Below are positions 53,715-63,202 of a stretch of DNA of 64,000 bases, piece after piece (position 1 is the stretch's first letter; every line of letters starts with the position of its first letter). Source of the stretch: Staphylospora marina (GTDB lineage: Bacteria; Bacillota; Bacilli; Thermoactinomycetales; Thermoactinomycetaceae). The translations under genes and the position numbers were made by a program. Under the pieces are notes generated by a model. The model was not told the origin of the DNA, made no database searches, and saw nothing but the letters and a program-made list of their open reading frames with translations. Location: positions 2,447,842 to 2,511,841 of the forward strand of contig NZ_CP034118.1 in NCBI RefSeq assembly GCF_003856495.1. Direction: 5' to 3'.

Positions 53715-55587
53715 ACAACGACCGAAATGGAGACGGCACGTCCACTTCGCTCCCACGGAGAACGGCGTTTATTTCCACACCTGGAACTCCGAATTCGCGC
53801 TGAAAGGAAAAGGGCTGCACGCCTGGGTGGAACGGCTTGCCCTCCATTTCACCGGAGAGAAGACGCTGAAGGAGCTGACCGACGGATTGGGGGATGCACA
53901 CCGGCGTTTCGTCCTGCAATTGACGGAAGAGCTGTTCAAGCGTGGCGTGCTCACGGACGGAAACCGGGAAGAAGCGACAACCCTGTCACCGTCGGAGAAA
54001 GAGCTGTACGACGACACGCTGGCCTTTCTGGAGCTTCACGCCGAGGATGCAAAAAAGCGGTTTCTCCGCTTTCGTCTGCACCGTCCGCGGGTGGCCGGTT
54101 CCGGCAAAGCGATGTTCGCCCTCGTCCGGTCCCTGGTGAAAATGGGCGTGAAATCCCCCGTTCTGCCGGCCGACGCCTCCGGGGACATCCGGCGCCTGGC
54201 CGAGGAATGGGCCGCCCGGGATCCCGCGTTTTCCCCCGTCTGGCAGGATCCGCTCTCCCCCGGAGACGAACGGGAAGCGGAACCTGTCGACGGGATCATT
54301 TTCATCGGGGAATGGACGGAGCGGGAACACTTTGCCCGCTGGTCCCGTTTTGCCCGTGAAAGAGGCATTCCGTTCCTGCCCGTCACGATTCATCCGTCCG
54401 GCGGATGGGTGGGCCCGCTGGAGTCTCCGGAAAGCATCGCCACCTGGCAATGCGCCCGGGACCGTTTCACGGACGCGGATGCTTCCGGAGAAAAAACGGT
54501 GACCTCGGACCTGCTCCTCGGCAACATCGGCGCTCTCGAATGGCTGAAACACGTGACCGGGGCGGCTGAAAGCGATGTCATCAACCACGTGATGGACCTT
54601 TCTTCGAAGCGGCTGGAAACGGTGCGACGCCGCATCCATCCGTCTCCGCTTGTCCTTGGGTCCTCCCGCCTCGTTCCCCCTGTTTCCCCGCCGGACTCAG
54701 GCGAAGAACCGGAAGACCAGGGGGTGTTTCTGGACAAGGCCGAATCGCTGACCGATCCCCGCTTCGGCGTTCTGCTCCGCATCAGCCCGGGAGACCTGAT
54801 GCAGATTCCGCTGCCGCTCATTGCCGTCACCACCCGCATTCCGGGCGCCGGCAAAGACGGCATCCGCACGTTCGTCGGAGCCGGGGAAACGGTGCGTGAC
54901 GCCACCGAAACGGCCTTGCGGGAAGCGCTCACCGCTTATGCCCGCGAACTGGAAGCCGTCGTGACCGGAAATGCCGACACGACCGAAGACGGACCGGTTT
55001 CCGCGGTGTGGAGCCACGGCCGGTCCCGGGACGAATGGGCGGGAAGCGGATTGCTGCGTTCCTGGATCCGGGTGTCCCTGTCACGCGGCAACCGGGGATT
55101 GGTTCGGCTGAACCGGGAAGACCTCCCCGACGGAAAACACCGCCGATATCTGAAAATGCTCGACATTCGTTACGGCCGGAAGCCGGAACTGTGGATGTTT
55201 CGTTCACAAACACCGCGGGCCGTCGGCATCTTTTTGACCGAAGACGGAAATCTGCTGGCCGAGGGAGCGGGCCGGACCTTCCATGAAGCCCTGGAACGGG
55301 CCTTGCCGGAAGCGCTTCGCCGCCTGCAACTCGCCGAGCATCACCCGGAGTTCGCCCCTCCAGCGGAAGCGGTATGGTTCCCCCGGGAAGAAGATCCGGA
55401 GGCGGACAGAACCATCCGGATGGACGAGCCGGTTCCCGACTGGGCCGAATGGCTGAAGGAGGCGGAGCGATTCGCCACACAAAGCGGATTCCGCATTCGA
55501 CGGGAACCCTGGACCCGCGACCCGTTCCCGGCGGAACTGGGCGTGTGGGTCGGACAGGTCGGCTGGGAAGGAGGAAATGAGCCATGA
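53707..55587 (+). CDS. ocin-ThiF-like cyclodehydratase partner protein (TbtF-like)
   Basis: 626 residues from ATG 53707 (AAGGAGG 8 bases upstream; overlaps the previous gene by 8 bases). N-terminal winged-helix/RRE-like segment (VHFAPTENGVYFHTWNSEFA, TLKELTDGLGDAHRRFV), then a degenerate E1-like fold (SGKAMFALVRSLVKMGV; no intact ATP loop), and a C-terminal third found in 'thiazole-containing bacteriocin maturation' proteins of Bacillus. In thiopeptide pathways such F-proteins bind the leader and present the core to the YcaO enzyme. Confidence 0.82.
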   Translation: MLEQRPKWRRHVHFAPTENGVYFHTWNSEFALKGKGLHAWVERLALHFTGEKTLKELTDGLGDAHRRFVLQLTEELFKRGVLTDGNREEATTLSPSEKELYDDTLAFLELHAEDAKKRFLRFRLHRPRVAGSGKAMFALVRSLVKMGVKSPVLPADASGDIRRLAEEWAARDPAFSPVWQDPLSPGDEREAEPVDGIIFIGEWTEREHFARWSRFARERGIPFLPVTIHPSGGWVGPLESPESIATWQCARDRFTDADASGEKTVTSDLLLGNIGALEWLKHVTGAAESDVINHVMDLSSKRLETVRRRIHPSPLVLGSSRLVPPVSPPDSGEEPEDQGVFLDKAESLTDPRFGVLLRISPGDLMQIPLPLIAVTTRIPGAGKDGIRTFVGAGETVRDATETALREALTAYARELEAVVTGNADTTEDGPVSAVWSHGRSRDEWAGSGLLRSWIRVSLSRGNRGLVRLNREDLPDGKHRRYLKMLDIRYGRKPELWMFRSQTPRAVGIFLTEDGNLLAEGAGRTFHEALERALPEALRRLQLAEHHPEFAPPAEAVWFPREEDPEADRTIRMDEPVPDWAEWLKEAERFATQSGFRIRREPWTRDPFPAELGVWVGQVGWEGGNEP

Positions 55588-57560
55588 GCCACACGGTCTG
55601 GTTGTGGGCAGAAGGACGGTTGGCGGACATGCTGGCACCGGTTCTGGAAGAGGTGTGCGAAGTCGTGCGGGTGGACGGATTGCCGGATGAACCGGGACCC
55701 GGGCGGCCGGATGCCCTGCTTCTGTGTCATGACGCCCGCCTGTTGGACCGCGAAGCGGACGCACAGGACCGGGCCAGGCGATGGGGCGTTCCGTTTTTCC
55801 GCATTCATCTGTATGTTGATCGCGTTTTTGCCGGTCCCTGGGTCCTGCCGGACGAACCCGGATGCGTGCACTGCGTGGAGTGGCGAATGAGCCTGGTTCA
55901 TCCCCAGCGGGAGATCTGGCACAGTCTTGCGAAGGCACAGCGCATGCATGCGGAAGCCGGCATTCACCGCGGATGGAGTCCCCCGTTCCTGGACTCGCTC
56001 TCCCTGATCGTCCGGGACGAGTTGGAGCGCCTGCTGAGCGGAAAACCGCCACGGCTGAAACGGAGCATCTACGTGGCCACCGACGGAATGATGAACGGAC
56101 GGATCCACGCGTTCCAGCCCAACCCGCTCTGCCCGCGGTGCGGAAACCTGCCGGATGACACGCCGGAGAGAGCGGTGTTCCGGGTGCGGTCCTTGCCGAA
56201 ACCGCATCCCCGCACGTGGAGACTGCCCAACCCGAACATCCGAAACGACGTGCTGCGGGAAGCCTTTTACGATTGGCGGACGGGTCTGTTTCCCCACCTG
56301 TACCGGGATGTGTATTCGCGCTTCATGCCGATTTTCGGTGCGGAAATGCCGCTTCCCGATCGCAAATCCACGGAAATCGGTTTCGGACGGACCGACACGT
56401 TCCGGGACTCGGAACTGACGGCGATGCTGGAGGGATTGGAACGATACGCCGGCATGGTGCCCCGCGGAAAACGGACGGTCCACCGGGCATCGTGGAACGA
56501 AGTGCGCGACCGGGCGATTCATCCGCCGGAGTGGGGCATCCACCATCCCGACCAACGGGACGAGCCCGGCTATGCCTATGTCCCGTACAGCGATGATCTG
56601 AAAGTGAACTGGGTGTGGGGGTTTTCCTGGAAAGAACAAAAACCGGTGCTCGTCCCCGAGCAAATGGTGTATTACCGCCTGCCCGATCCGCCGGAGCGAC
56701 CGACCAACCGGTTTGTCTATGAGACATCGAACGGTTGCGCCATGGGCGGTTCCCTTGAAGAAGCCGTCTTCCATGCCCTGATGGAAGTGATCGAACGGGA
56801 TGCCTTCCTGGTTTCCTGGTACAACCGGCTGGCCCTGGACGAGATCGATGTGGAAGGGGTTCACAACCGGAACATCCTGCTGGTGAAAGACCGGGTCGAA
56901 GCCAACGGATACCGTCTGCATCTGTTTGACATGACGATGGAATCCGGCATCCCCGCCGTGTGGGCCCTGATGATCAATCCGGCGGAAGACGCGAAGGTGA
57001 AAACCTATTCGGCGGCCGGCGCCCACCCGGATCCGGAAAAAGCGATCATGGGGGCGCTGGTGGAAGTGGTCACCTCCGTGCCCATTTACGAGGAGATCAT
57101 GCCGGCCCAGCGGGACAAGGCGGAACGGATGGTGCACGACCCCGGCCTGGTTCAGGAAATGCACGACCACGTGCTCCTGTACTCTCATCCGGACACGCTT
57201 CCCCGGTTCGATTTCCTGTTCCGGGAGAAGAAACGTCCGCGTCCGGTGCGGGAACTGTACCGCCGGTGGTACGAAGAGGAGCCCCCGGGCGACCTGGGAG
57301 CGGAGCTGAAGGAGCTGTTGGACAAGCTGACCCGTCTGCACGGAGATGTGGTGATCATCGACGAAACCACCCCGGAACTGGAGGCTCTGGGGATCCGCGC
57401 CGTCAAAACGCTGGTTCAGGGCATGCTCACCATGTCGTTCGGTCACCAATACCGGCGCATCGTGATGAAACGCGTCCTGGAAGCACCGGTTCGGACCGGC
57501 CGCCGTCCATCCCCGATCCGGGAAGAAGAGATCAATCTCTTCCCGCATCCGTTCCCGTAA
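55584..57560 (+). CDS. YcaO cyclodehydratase with N-terminal C-protein domain (TbtG-like)
   Basis: 658 residues. N-terminal ~200: E1-like C-protein remnant with a Cys4 zinc site (GCVHCVEWR ~93; LCPRCGN ~182). From ~240: YcaO domain with ATP motifs FVYETSNGCAMGGSLEEAVF, HALMEVIERDAF and SAAGAHPDPEKAIMGALVEV. It ends in NLFPHPFP, the PxPxP tail that inserts near the YcaO active site. It activates the amide backbone with ATP so that Cys (and Ser/Thr) cyclise to azolines. ATGA overlap with the preceding gene. Confidence 0.93.
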   Translation: MSHTVWLWAEGRLADMLAPVLEEVCEVVRVDGLPDEPGPGRPDALLLCHDARLLDREADAQDRARRWGVPFFRIHLYVDRVFAGPWVLPDEPGCVHCVEWRMSLVHPQREIWHSLAKAQRMHAEAGIHRGWSPPFLDSLSLIVRDELERLLSGKPPRLKRSIYVATDGMMNGRIHAFQPNPLCPRCGNLPDDTPERAVFRVRSLPKPHPRTWRLPNPNIRNDVLREAFYDWRTGLFPHLYRDVYSRFMPIFGAEMPLPDRKSTEIGFGRTDTFRDSELTAMLEGLERYAGMVPRGKRTVHRASWNEVRDRAIHPPEWGIHHPDQRDEPGYAYVPYSDDLKVNWVWGFSWKEQKPVLVPEQMVYYRLPDPPERPTNRFVYETSNGCAMGGSLEEAVFHALMEVIERDAFLVSWYNRLALDEIDVEGVHNRNILLVKDRVEANGYRLHLFDMTMESGIPAVWALMINPAEDAKVKTYSAAGAHPDPEKAIMGALVEVVTSVPIYEEIMPAQRDKAERMVHDPGLVQEMHDHVLLYSHPDTLPRFDFLFREKKRPRPVRELYRRWYEEEPPGDLGAELKELLDKLTRLHGDVVIIDETTPELEALGIRAVKTLVQGMLTMSFGHQYRRIVMKRVLEAPVRTGRRPSPIREEEINLFPHPFP

Positions 57561-57576
57561 GCAAAGGAGGATGCCG

Positions 57577-59139
57577 GTGGATACGTTTGAACGGGAATTC
57601 CGCGAGATGCTGTACCGTCAAACCTACGGCCGGTTCCGGGCCCACCGGACCCCCGATGACCACACTCCGCCCGATCCGCTGATCACGGACAAACCGTGCC
57701 TGAAGCGAATCCCTTTGCCGACGGAGCTTCCCGACCTGGGATCGCTGGACAGCCGGGGGCCGGCGCACGGGGATTTCGGCTCCGTTTCGCTTGCGAACCG
57801 GTTGTCCGCGCTGCTTCACTGCACGCTGGGCGTTTCCCGGCTGGAAATCGGCACGCCGAGGCCACTGCACCGCCCCGTTCCCTCCCCGCGCTGCCTCCAC
57901 GCCTGTGAACTGTTGGCGGCCCTGCCGCCGGGCAGCCCGACGGGCGAGGGAAGTTTCCGCTATCATCCCGTTCGTCACGAACTGGAAGTGCGCCGGGAAG
58001 AACGGGTCTGGCACGAACTGGAGCAGGCTCTCGGCATGCCGCTTCACGATGCGGACGCGGTGCTTGCCGTGTCTGCCGAATGGTGGCGGATCGCCTGGAT
58101 GTACGGGGACTTTTCGTTTCATCTGGCCACGCTGGAAGCCGGCCATCTTCGCGGCCACCTGCTGTGGCTGGCCGAACCGCTCGGCTTTCGGGCCCAATGG
58201 ATGGACCGTTTTGACAGCCGCGCGCTGTCCGCCTGTTTCGGGTTGAATCCCGAAGCGGAAACCCTGCTGTCGGTGCTGGTGCTGAGAAGCGTGTGCGAAC
58301 AACGCCCGGAAGCGGCTGAACGGCTGCCCTTCCGGACCGGGATTCCCGGTACGGACACCGACGGAGACGGGCAGGCGAACTTGCTGAAGCAATGCCCCGA
58401 TCTGATGAGACTGACCGAACGGACCCGGCCGCATCCGCCGTCGGTCGGAAGGCGCTTGGATCCTCCGATCGCTTCTTTCCCGCTTGCTCCGGCGGACCGT
58501 CCTTTCTGCGAACCGGATCTTTCCTTCGGCAAATGGAGATACCCGCGAAGAGAAGACATTCTGAAAAGGCGCAGCGGCGGAAATGATGTGCTGGGGCTGG
58601 CGGCCGACGGCTCCCCCGTTTCCCTCGAAGAGCTGTCCGCGGTACTGGGCCGTCTGCGGGACCATGTCGCCGTGCATCCGGAACTGGTTCGCGGCATCCG
58701 CCTGTTCCTGTGGGCCCGACGCGTGGAGGGACTTTCTCCCGGCATCCGGGAAGTCCGGCCCGACGGAAGCCTCGTCTCTCTCCGAACGGACGGCTGCCCC
58801 TCCCTGGCGGGGATCGGCACGGCGGACCCCCGCACCGCCCATTTGGACAGCTTTCCGATCGCATTTCTGTTCACCGCCGATTACATCGGCGAATACCGGT
58901 TGACGGGGCCGGAAGCCATGCCTCTTCTCCAGCAAAGAACCGGCCATCTGACGCAGTGGCTGATGCTGCATGCCACCGCCATGGGCTGGATGGCCCGTCC
59001 GGTCAAAAGTTTCGACGAGCTTCGGGCCGAAGAGATTCTCAACCTGACGGAGACGGGGGAAACCGCCGTGTATCTCCTGCTCGTCGGAAAACACCGGCAC
59101 CCGTTTCTTTCGCTTGACATGAGCCTGGGAGGTGTGTGA
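57577..59139 (+). CDS. nitroreductase-like protein of the RiPP cluster (TbtE-like)
   Basis: About 520 residues from GTG 57577; AAAGGAGG abuts the ATG at 57571, which is too close. The N-terminal half holds HLATLEAGHLRGHLLWLAEP, the helix pattern of SagB-type flavin oxidoreductases; the second half (GGNDVLGLAADGSPVSLEEL, FLFTADYIGEYRLTGPEAMP) repeats a weaker nitroreductase-like fold. Proteins of this size in thiopeptide clusters are FMN-dependent azoline dehydrogenases. Flavin-binding residues are not all evident, so one of the two SagB-like proteins may be structural. Confidence 0.75.
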   Translation: MDTFEREFREMLYRQTYGRFRAHRTPDDHTPPDPLITDKPCLKRIPLPTELPDLGSLDSRGPAHGDFGSVSLANRLSALLHCTLGVSRLEIGTPRPLHRPVPSPRCLHACELLAALPPGSPTGEGSFRYHPVRHELEVRREERVWHELEQALGMPLHDADAVLAVSAEWWRIAWMYGDFSFHLATLEAGHLRGHLLWLAEPLGFRAQWMDRFDSRALSACFGLNPEAETLLSVLVLRSVCEQRPEAAERLPFRTGIPGTDTDGDGQANLLKQCPDLMRLTERTRPHPPSVGRRLDPPIASFPLAPADRPFCEPDLSFGKWRYPRREDILKRRSGGNDVLGLAADGSPVSLEELSAVLGRLRDHVAVHPELVRGIRLFLWARRVEGLSPGIREVRPDGSLVSLRTDGCPSLAGIGTADPRTAHLDSFPIAFLFTADYIGEYRLTGPEAMPLLQQRTGHLTQWLMLHATAMGWMARPVKSFDELRAEEILNLTETGETAVYLLLVGKHRHPFLSLDMSLGGV

Positions 59140-59142
59140 CTC

Positions 59143-60126
59143 ATGAGTTCTGCTGCCCATCCGGACTGGCTGGCCCTGCACGCGTTCACGCACGACCCCT
59201 TCGGGCAGGATTCCCTGCTGCTGGAGGGAATCTTGCCCGCCCTGAGGCGCCTGGAAAGGAAAGGGGCTTTCCAAAAATGGTTTTTTCTCCGCTACTGGGA
59301 AGGAGGGCCCCATCTTCGGGTGAGGTTTTTCCGACCGGAAGAGGGAGTGGAAGCGTCCATCCGCGAAGCGGCGGAAACGTTTCTCAAATCCCGTCCTCCC
59401 GCGCGGACGCTCACCCGGGATGCGTATTACGCCAACCATCGCTTTGACGGCGAACCGGTCGACCCCGACACCCTGCCGTGGTATGAACACGGCCAGGTGG
59501 TCCGTCTGCCCTATTTCCCGGAGATCGACCGGTACGGAGGACCGGAAGCCATGCCGGTCAGCGAAGATCTGTTCCACGCTTCCAGCGAGCTGGCGGTCCG
59601 GGTCATGGAGGCCTCCGGCAGCCTGAATGACCGGGTGGCCCGGGCGATGGACATCATGGTGGTGACCGCCTTGGCAATGGAAGTGAAGCCGGAGGAACTG
59701 GAGACGTATTTCGACCGGTACGCCCGTTTCTGGGAGCGGTTCGTCGATGACCCCGAGGCCTCGGAAAAGCGGATTCGCGCATCATTTGAACGGCAGAAGG
59801 ATTCCCTCGTGCACCGGCTGCGGCTGCTGATCCGCCTCGTCCGGGGAGAATTCACGTACGAACTGTTCGCGAACTGGCTGAACGCGCTGAACCGGGCCCG
59901 GGAAGCGTACGCCGACATCCACCGAAACGGTCGTCTCCGCGCTCCGTTTCCGGGTGCTCCCGACGATCCGGCTCAATTTTTCCGGGCCGCCGTCTCAGGC
60001 ATCGCCTTTTCCCAGATCCACATGACCAACAACCGGCTGGGCGTTCCGCCCGTTCACGAGCATTACCTGGGCATGATGATTTCCTTGACCGCGGCCGCTC
60101 ACCGCGAGGCGGAAGGAGGGACCTGA
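59143..60126 (+). CDS. second LanB C-domain-like protein, candidate pyridine synthase (TbtD/TclM-like)
   Basis: 327 residues: WLALHAFTHDPFGQDSLLLE, FFLRYWEGGPHLRVRFFRP, and near the end SQIHMTNNRLGVPPVHEHYL. It is a paralogue of the protein at 52575. Clusters that encode two stand-alone members usually make thiopeptides: one eliminates glutamate, the other performs the formal [4+2] cycloaddition of two dehydroalanines and expels the leader. The HMxxNRLG end also occurs in elimination domains, so the two roles might be reversed. Confidence 0.75.
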   Translation: MSSAAHPDWLALHAFTHDPFGQDSLLLEGILPALRRLERKGAFQKWFFLRYWEGGPHLRVRFFRPEEGVEASIREAAETFLKSRPPARTLTRDAYYANHRFDGEPVDPDTLPWYEHGQVVRLPYFPEIDRYGGPEAMPVSEDLFHASSELAVRVMEASGSLNDRVARAMDIMVVTALAMEVKPEELETYFDRYARFWERFVDDPEASEKRIRASFERQKDSLVHRLRLLIRLVRGEFTYELFANWLNALNRAREAYADIHRNGRLRAPFPGAPDDPAQFFRAAVSGIAFSQIHMTNNRLGVPPVHEHYLGMMISLTAAAHREAEGGT

Positions 60127-61019
60127 TGGGACGCAAACCGTTCCTGACCGCTTCCCTGCACCACTTGTCCCCGGAAGAACGAAGCCGGATGTTGGGCACT
60201 CACTTTCCGGACCCGTTTGAACCGGCTCTTCGCTATCACGAGTCCAGCAGCTTCCATCCCGACCTGATGTCCTTCCAGGCACCCCGGTCCGCTTACCTGC
60301 TGCCGGATCACCGCCGGCTGCGAACGGGGGAAAAGTTGGACCTTCCTCCGGAGGAATCCTTGCCGCCGCTGTCGGCTTCGCTCGGCGATGTGATTCACAG
60401 GCGCCGCTCCCGGTACGCGTTCGGCGGAGAGGTCCGCCTCGAAGAACTCGCCGCCCTGCTGACGGGCGGACTGGGCATCACCGCCCGGAAAGAAGTGAAA
60501 GACGGCGCCGGGCAGACATACGTGCTGCAATTGCGCGGCTATCCGTCCGGCGGAGCGCTGTATCCGGTGGAAACCTGGGTGGTGATGAACCGGGTGACCG
60601 GGGAAGGAGCGGGCGTCTACCGATTCAGCGCGCCCGACCGTTGTCTGTGGAAAGTGCCTGACTTGTCCCTCCGTCCGGAAGACATCGCCGCGTGGACGCC
60701 GGGCACGGATCCGGACCGGAATCCGCTCTATTCGGCGGAGGACTTCACCGAAGCCGCCGCCTTTCTGCTGCTGGTCGCCGACTTTTCCTGTCAGGCGGAC
60801 AAATACGGGCCCCGTGCCTACCGGCTCGCCCTTCTGGAAGCCGGACACATGGCCCAAAATCTGCTGCTCGCGGCGACGGCGCTGGACCTGTTTGCGGTCC
60901 CCATCGCCGGCTTTTACGACGGACGGGCCAACCAGGCCCTGAGGCTGGATCCCCGCCGTCAGGCACTTGTCTACCTCATCCCCGTGGGCAGACCGAAGGA
61001 GGAGAGCCAAACCCCATGA
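60126..61019 (+). CDS. SagB-type azoline dehydrogenase
   Basis: 297 residues: DVIHRRRSRYAFGGEVRLEEL (FMN-contact Arg pair), LRGYPSGGALYPVETWVV, and KYGPRAYRLALLEAGHMAQN followed by LLLAATALDLFAVPIAGFYD: all hallmarks of SagB/ThcOx. It oxidises thiazolines and oxazolines to azoles with FMN. Its ATG overlaps the preceding stop by one base (TGATG), with GAAGGAGGG upstream. Confidence 0.92.
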   Translation: MGRKPFLTASLHHLSPEERSRMLGTHFPDPFEPALRYHESSSFHPDLMSFQAPRSAYLLPDHRRLRTGEKLDLPPEESLPPLSASLGDVIHRRRSRYAFGGEVRLEELAALLTGGLGITARKEVKDGAGQTYVLQLRGYPSGGALYPVETWVVMNRVTGEGAGVYRFSAPDRCLWKVPDLSLRPEDIAAWTPGTDPDRNPLYSAEDFTEAAAFLLLVADFSCQADKYGPRAYRLALLEAGHMAQNLLLAATALDLFAVPIAGFYDGRANQALRLDPRRQALVYLIPVGRPKEESQTP

Positions 61020-62158
61020 GTTCGCTTGATTCATCCCGTGAATACATCCGATTTCGACCGGGGGTGTTCCCCTCCTTTCCCGCCTCCGGCCAGATTGAGC
61101 TTCGCACCGGTCCGCTGGGTCCCCCGCTCATCCGCTTGCTTCTGCCGGAGGGAGAGGACTGGGTGAGCCCGATTTTTCGCCGGTTGGACGGCTCCCGACC
61201 GATTCCGGAACTATTGGACGCCATCCCCGAATCGCGCAGAGCGGACGCCCGCAAACTGCTGAGTGTTCTGGTGGCGAAGAGATGGGCGGAAACGGGGGAT
61301 GCCCCTTTCAAGGCGGAAGACCCGGTGAAGGACCATTTGCTGGCGTTTCGTTCGTTTTCCAACGAGGATGCGGAACGAACCCTGCGAAAGACGCGTCTGC
61401 TGGTCCTGGGCGCGGGCCGGCTGGGCAGCCGCATCGCGGGAAATCTGACCATGACCGGTTTTCGGCAACTGACGCTTTTGGACCCCTCTCCCGTTTCCTT
61501 CCAAGACCGGACGGCTTCTCCTCTTCTGTTGCAGGCGGAACCGGGAACTCCCCGCGCAAACGCACTCGCCTCCGCGCTGCGGGAGATGGCGCCGGACGCA
61601 GCGGTACAAGCCGTGACGGAAGCCGACGGCCGGACCCTGGAGCGGGAAATGGCCGAACATGACCTGACCATTGTGGCGGAAGACTGTTTTCATCCCCGCC
61701 TGCTCAGCGACGTCAACCGTCTGGCGGTCCGTTTGGGGAAGCGCTGGTCCATGGTGCTGGTGAACGGTTGGAACCTCCATGTCGGTCCCACCATTTTTCC
61801 CGGACAATCCGGTTGTCTCCTCTGCCTGCACCTGGAAACCGGCGAGACATGGGTTCCGGAAAACGCTCCCGAAGAACCGGCCGCCGATTCCGGGGAACCG
61901 ACCCGATCCTTGGAGAGCGGATTCCCGTCTCTCGTATGGCCGCCGCATGCCGACGTGGCCGCCGGCCTTTTGGCGACGGACATGCTTCACGCCGCCGGGA
62001 TCATGCCCCGAAGAATCGAACCGGGCACCGGGATGACGCTCGGGCGCCAGCTGGTGTTTGACCTGAAATCGGGCCAAGCTTTCTGGCGAACGGTCCCCCG
62101 CAGGCCCGATTGCCCCGTGTGCGGACCGGGCGCCCTTTCACATCCCCATGAATATTGA
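61016..62158 (+). CDS. ThiF/E1-like leader-binding protein
   Basis: 380 residues from ATG 61016 (overlaps SagB stop as ATGA; GGAGGAG upstream). An N-terminal RRE-like part (IRLLLPEGEDWVSPIFRRLD), a Rossmann segment with intact LLVLGAGRLGSRIAGNL, and two zinc-type Cys pairs (SGCLLCLHLE; DCPVCGPG). It matches 'TOMM precursor leader peptide-binding' proteins. As the YcaO protein already has a C-protein domain and an F-protein is present, this is a third E1-like protein; perhaps it serves as an alternative leader-binding scaffold for different precursors. Confidence 0.85.
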   Translation: MSSLDSSREYIRFRPGVFPSFPASGQIELRTGPLGPPLIRLLLPEGEDWVSPIFRRLDGSRPIPELLDAIPESRRADARKLLSVLVAKRWAETGDAPFKAEDPVKDHLLAFRSFSNEDAERTLRKTRLLVLGAGRLGSRIAGNLTMTGFRQLTLLDPSPVSFQDRTASPLLLQAEPGTPRANALASALREMAPDAAVQAVTEADGRTLEREMAEHDLTIVAEDCFHPRLLSDVNRLAVRLGKRWSMVLVNGWNLHVGPTIFPGQSGCLLCLHLETGETWVPENAPEEPAADSGEPTRSLESGFPSLVWPPHADVAAGLLATDMLHAAGIMPRRIEPGTGMTLGRQLVFDLKSGQAFWRTVPRRPDCPVCGPGALSHPHEY

Positions 62159-62458
62159 TTCTTGTTCGCAGATTCGAAAAAGTTTATCATATGAATGAAA
62201 ATCCCTGTGATTTTTTCCCCTGTGGGAGAACATGCGGAAGCCCCCGAAGAGCCGACGGACTCGTGATTCGAAAGATTTGAAGACGGTTTCCCCGTCCGTG
62301 TCCACGTCGGTCCTCGGCCGGAGCGCGAGGGGGGGAAATTCCGACGACCGGGAGTGGCACCCACTCGCCAAGCATGTTCGGGAATGATTTGAGGATTTGT
62401 ATGTTTTCATTCTGTACCCAGGGATTCTCCGAAAAATTCAGGAAAAAGGAGCCGATCC
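62159..62458. other. intergenic region before the exporter genes
   Basis: 300 bases without a supported gene. The stretch near 62160-62210 is AT-rich. A separate promoter for the exporter genes is possible, but no clean -35/-10 was found. Confidence 0.35.
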
Positions 62459-63202
62459 ATGACCCGGGAACAACCTGTGATTGAAGTGCGGGAACTCAGA
62501 AAAACGTATGGAGACGTCCGGGCGGTGGACGGAATCTCGCTGGAAGTCTTTCGCGGTGAGATTTTCGGTGTGATCGGAGCCAACGGCGCGGGCAAAACGA
62601 CTACCCTGGAAATGATGATGGGCCTTCGCACCCCGGACTCCGGCACCATCCGGGTACTGGGACTGGAGGTTCCCCGCCAATCCTCGGAACTGAAACAGCG
62701 CATCGGCATCCAGTTGCAACAGACCGCCCTGTATGACCGGATCAAAGTGAAAGAAGCGCTCGACGTGTTCGGCGCTTACTACCGGCAACGGCGGGACCAG
62801 AAGGAAATCATCGATTTGCTCGGACTGGAGCCGTATCTGGACAAAACGGTAAAAAAACTGTCGGGCGGCTGGCAGCAACGGGTGGCCTTGGCCCTGGCCC
62901 TGATCAACGATCCGGAGATCATCTTCCTGGATGAACCGACCACCGGACTGGACCCGCAGGCCCGCCACGATCTGTGGCAGATCATTCTCAGTCTGAAAAA
63001 CGAAGGAAAAACGATCCTCCTCTCCACCCACTACATGGAAGAAGCACAGCGCCATTGCAGCCGGGTGGCGGTGATCCGGCAGGGAAGGCTGGTCGCCTGC
63101 GACACGCCCGCCGGTCTGATCGCCCGACTGCCCGACGGCAACGGCACGATGGACGACGTCTATGTCCAGATGGCCGTCGGACCGAAAGGAGAGTCCGCCT
63201 GA
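62459..63202 (+). CDS. ABC exporter ATPase of the RiPP cluster
   Basis: 247 residues: Walker A GANGAGKTT, Q-loop IGIQLQQTALYDRIKVKEAL, signature LSGGWQQRVALALALI, Walker [18 protein letters not shown] and H-loop STHYMEEA. A CcmA/DrrA-type ATPase, as found with peptide and antibiotic exporters. It overlaps the permease start by one base. Likely exports the product and may give self-resistance. Confidence 0.92.
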   Translation: MTREQPVIEVRELRKTYGDVRAVDGISLEVFRGEIFGVIGANGAGKTTTLEMMMGLRTPDSGTIRVLGLEVPRQSSELKQRIGIQLQQTALYDRIKVKEALDVFGAYYRQRRDQKEIIDLLGLEPYLDKTVKKLSGGWQQRVALALALINDPEIIFLDEPTTGLDPQARHDLWQIILSLKNEGKTILLSTHYMEEAQRHCSRVAVIRQGRLVACDTPAGLIARLPDGNGTMDDVYVQMAVGPKGESA

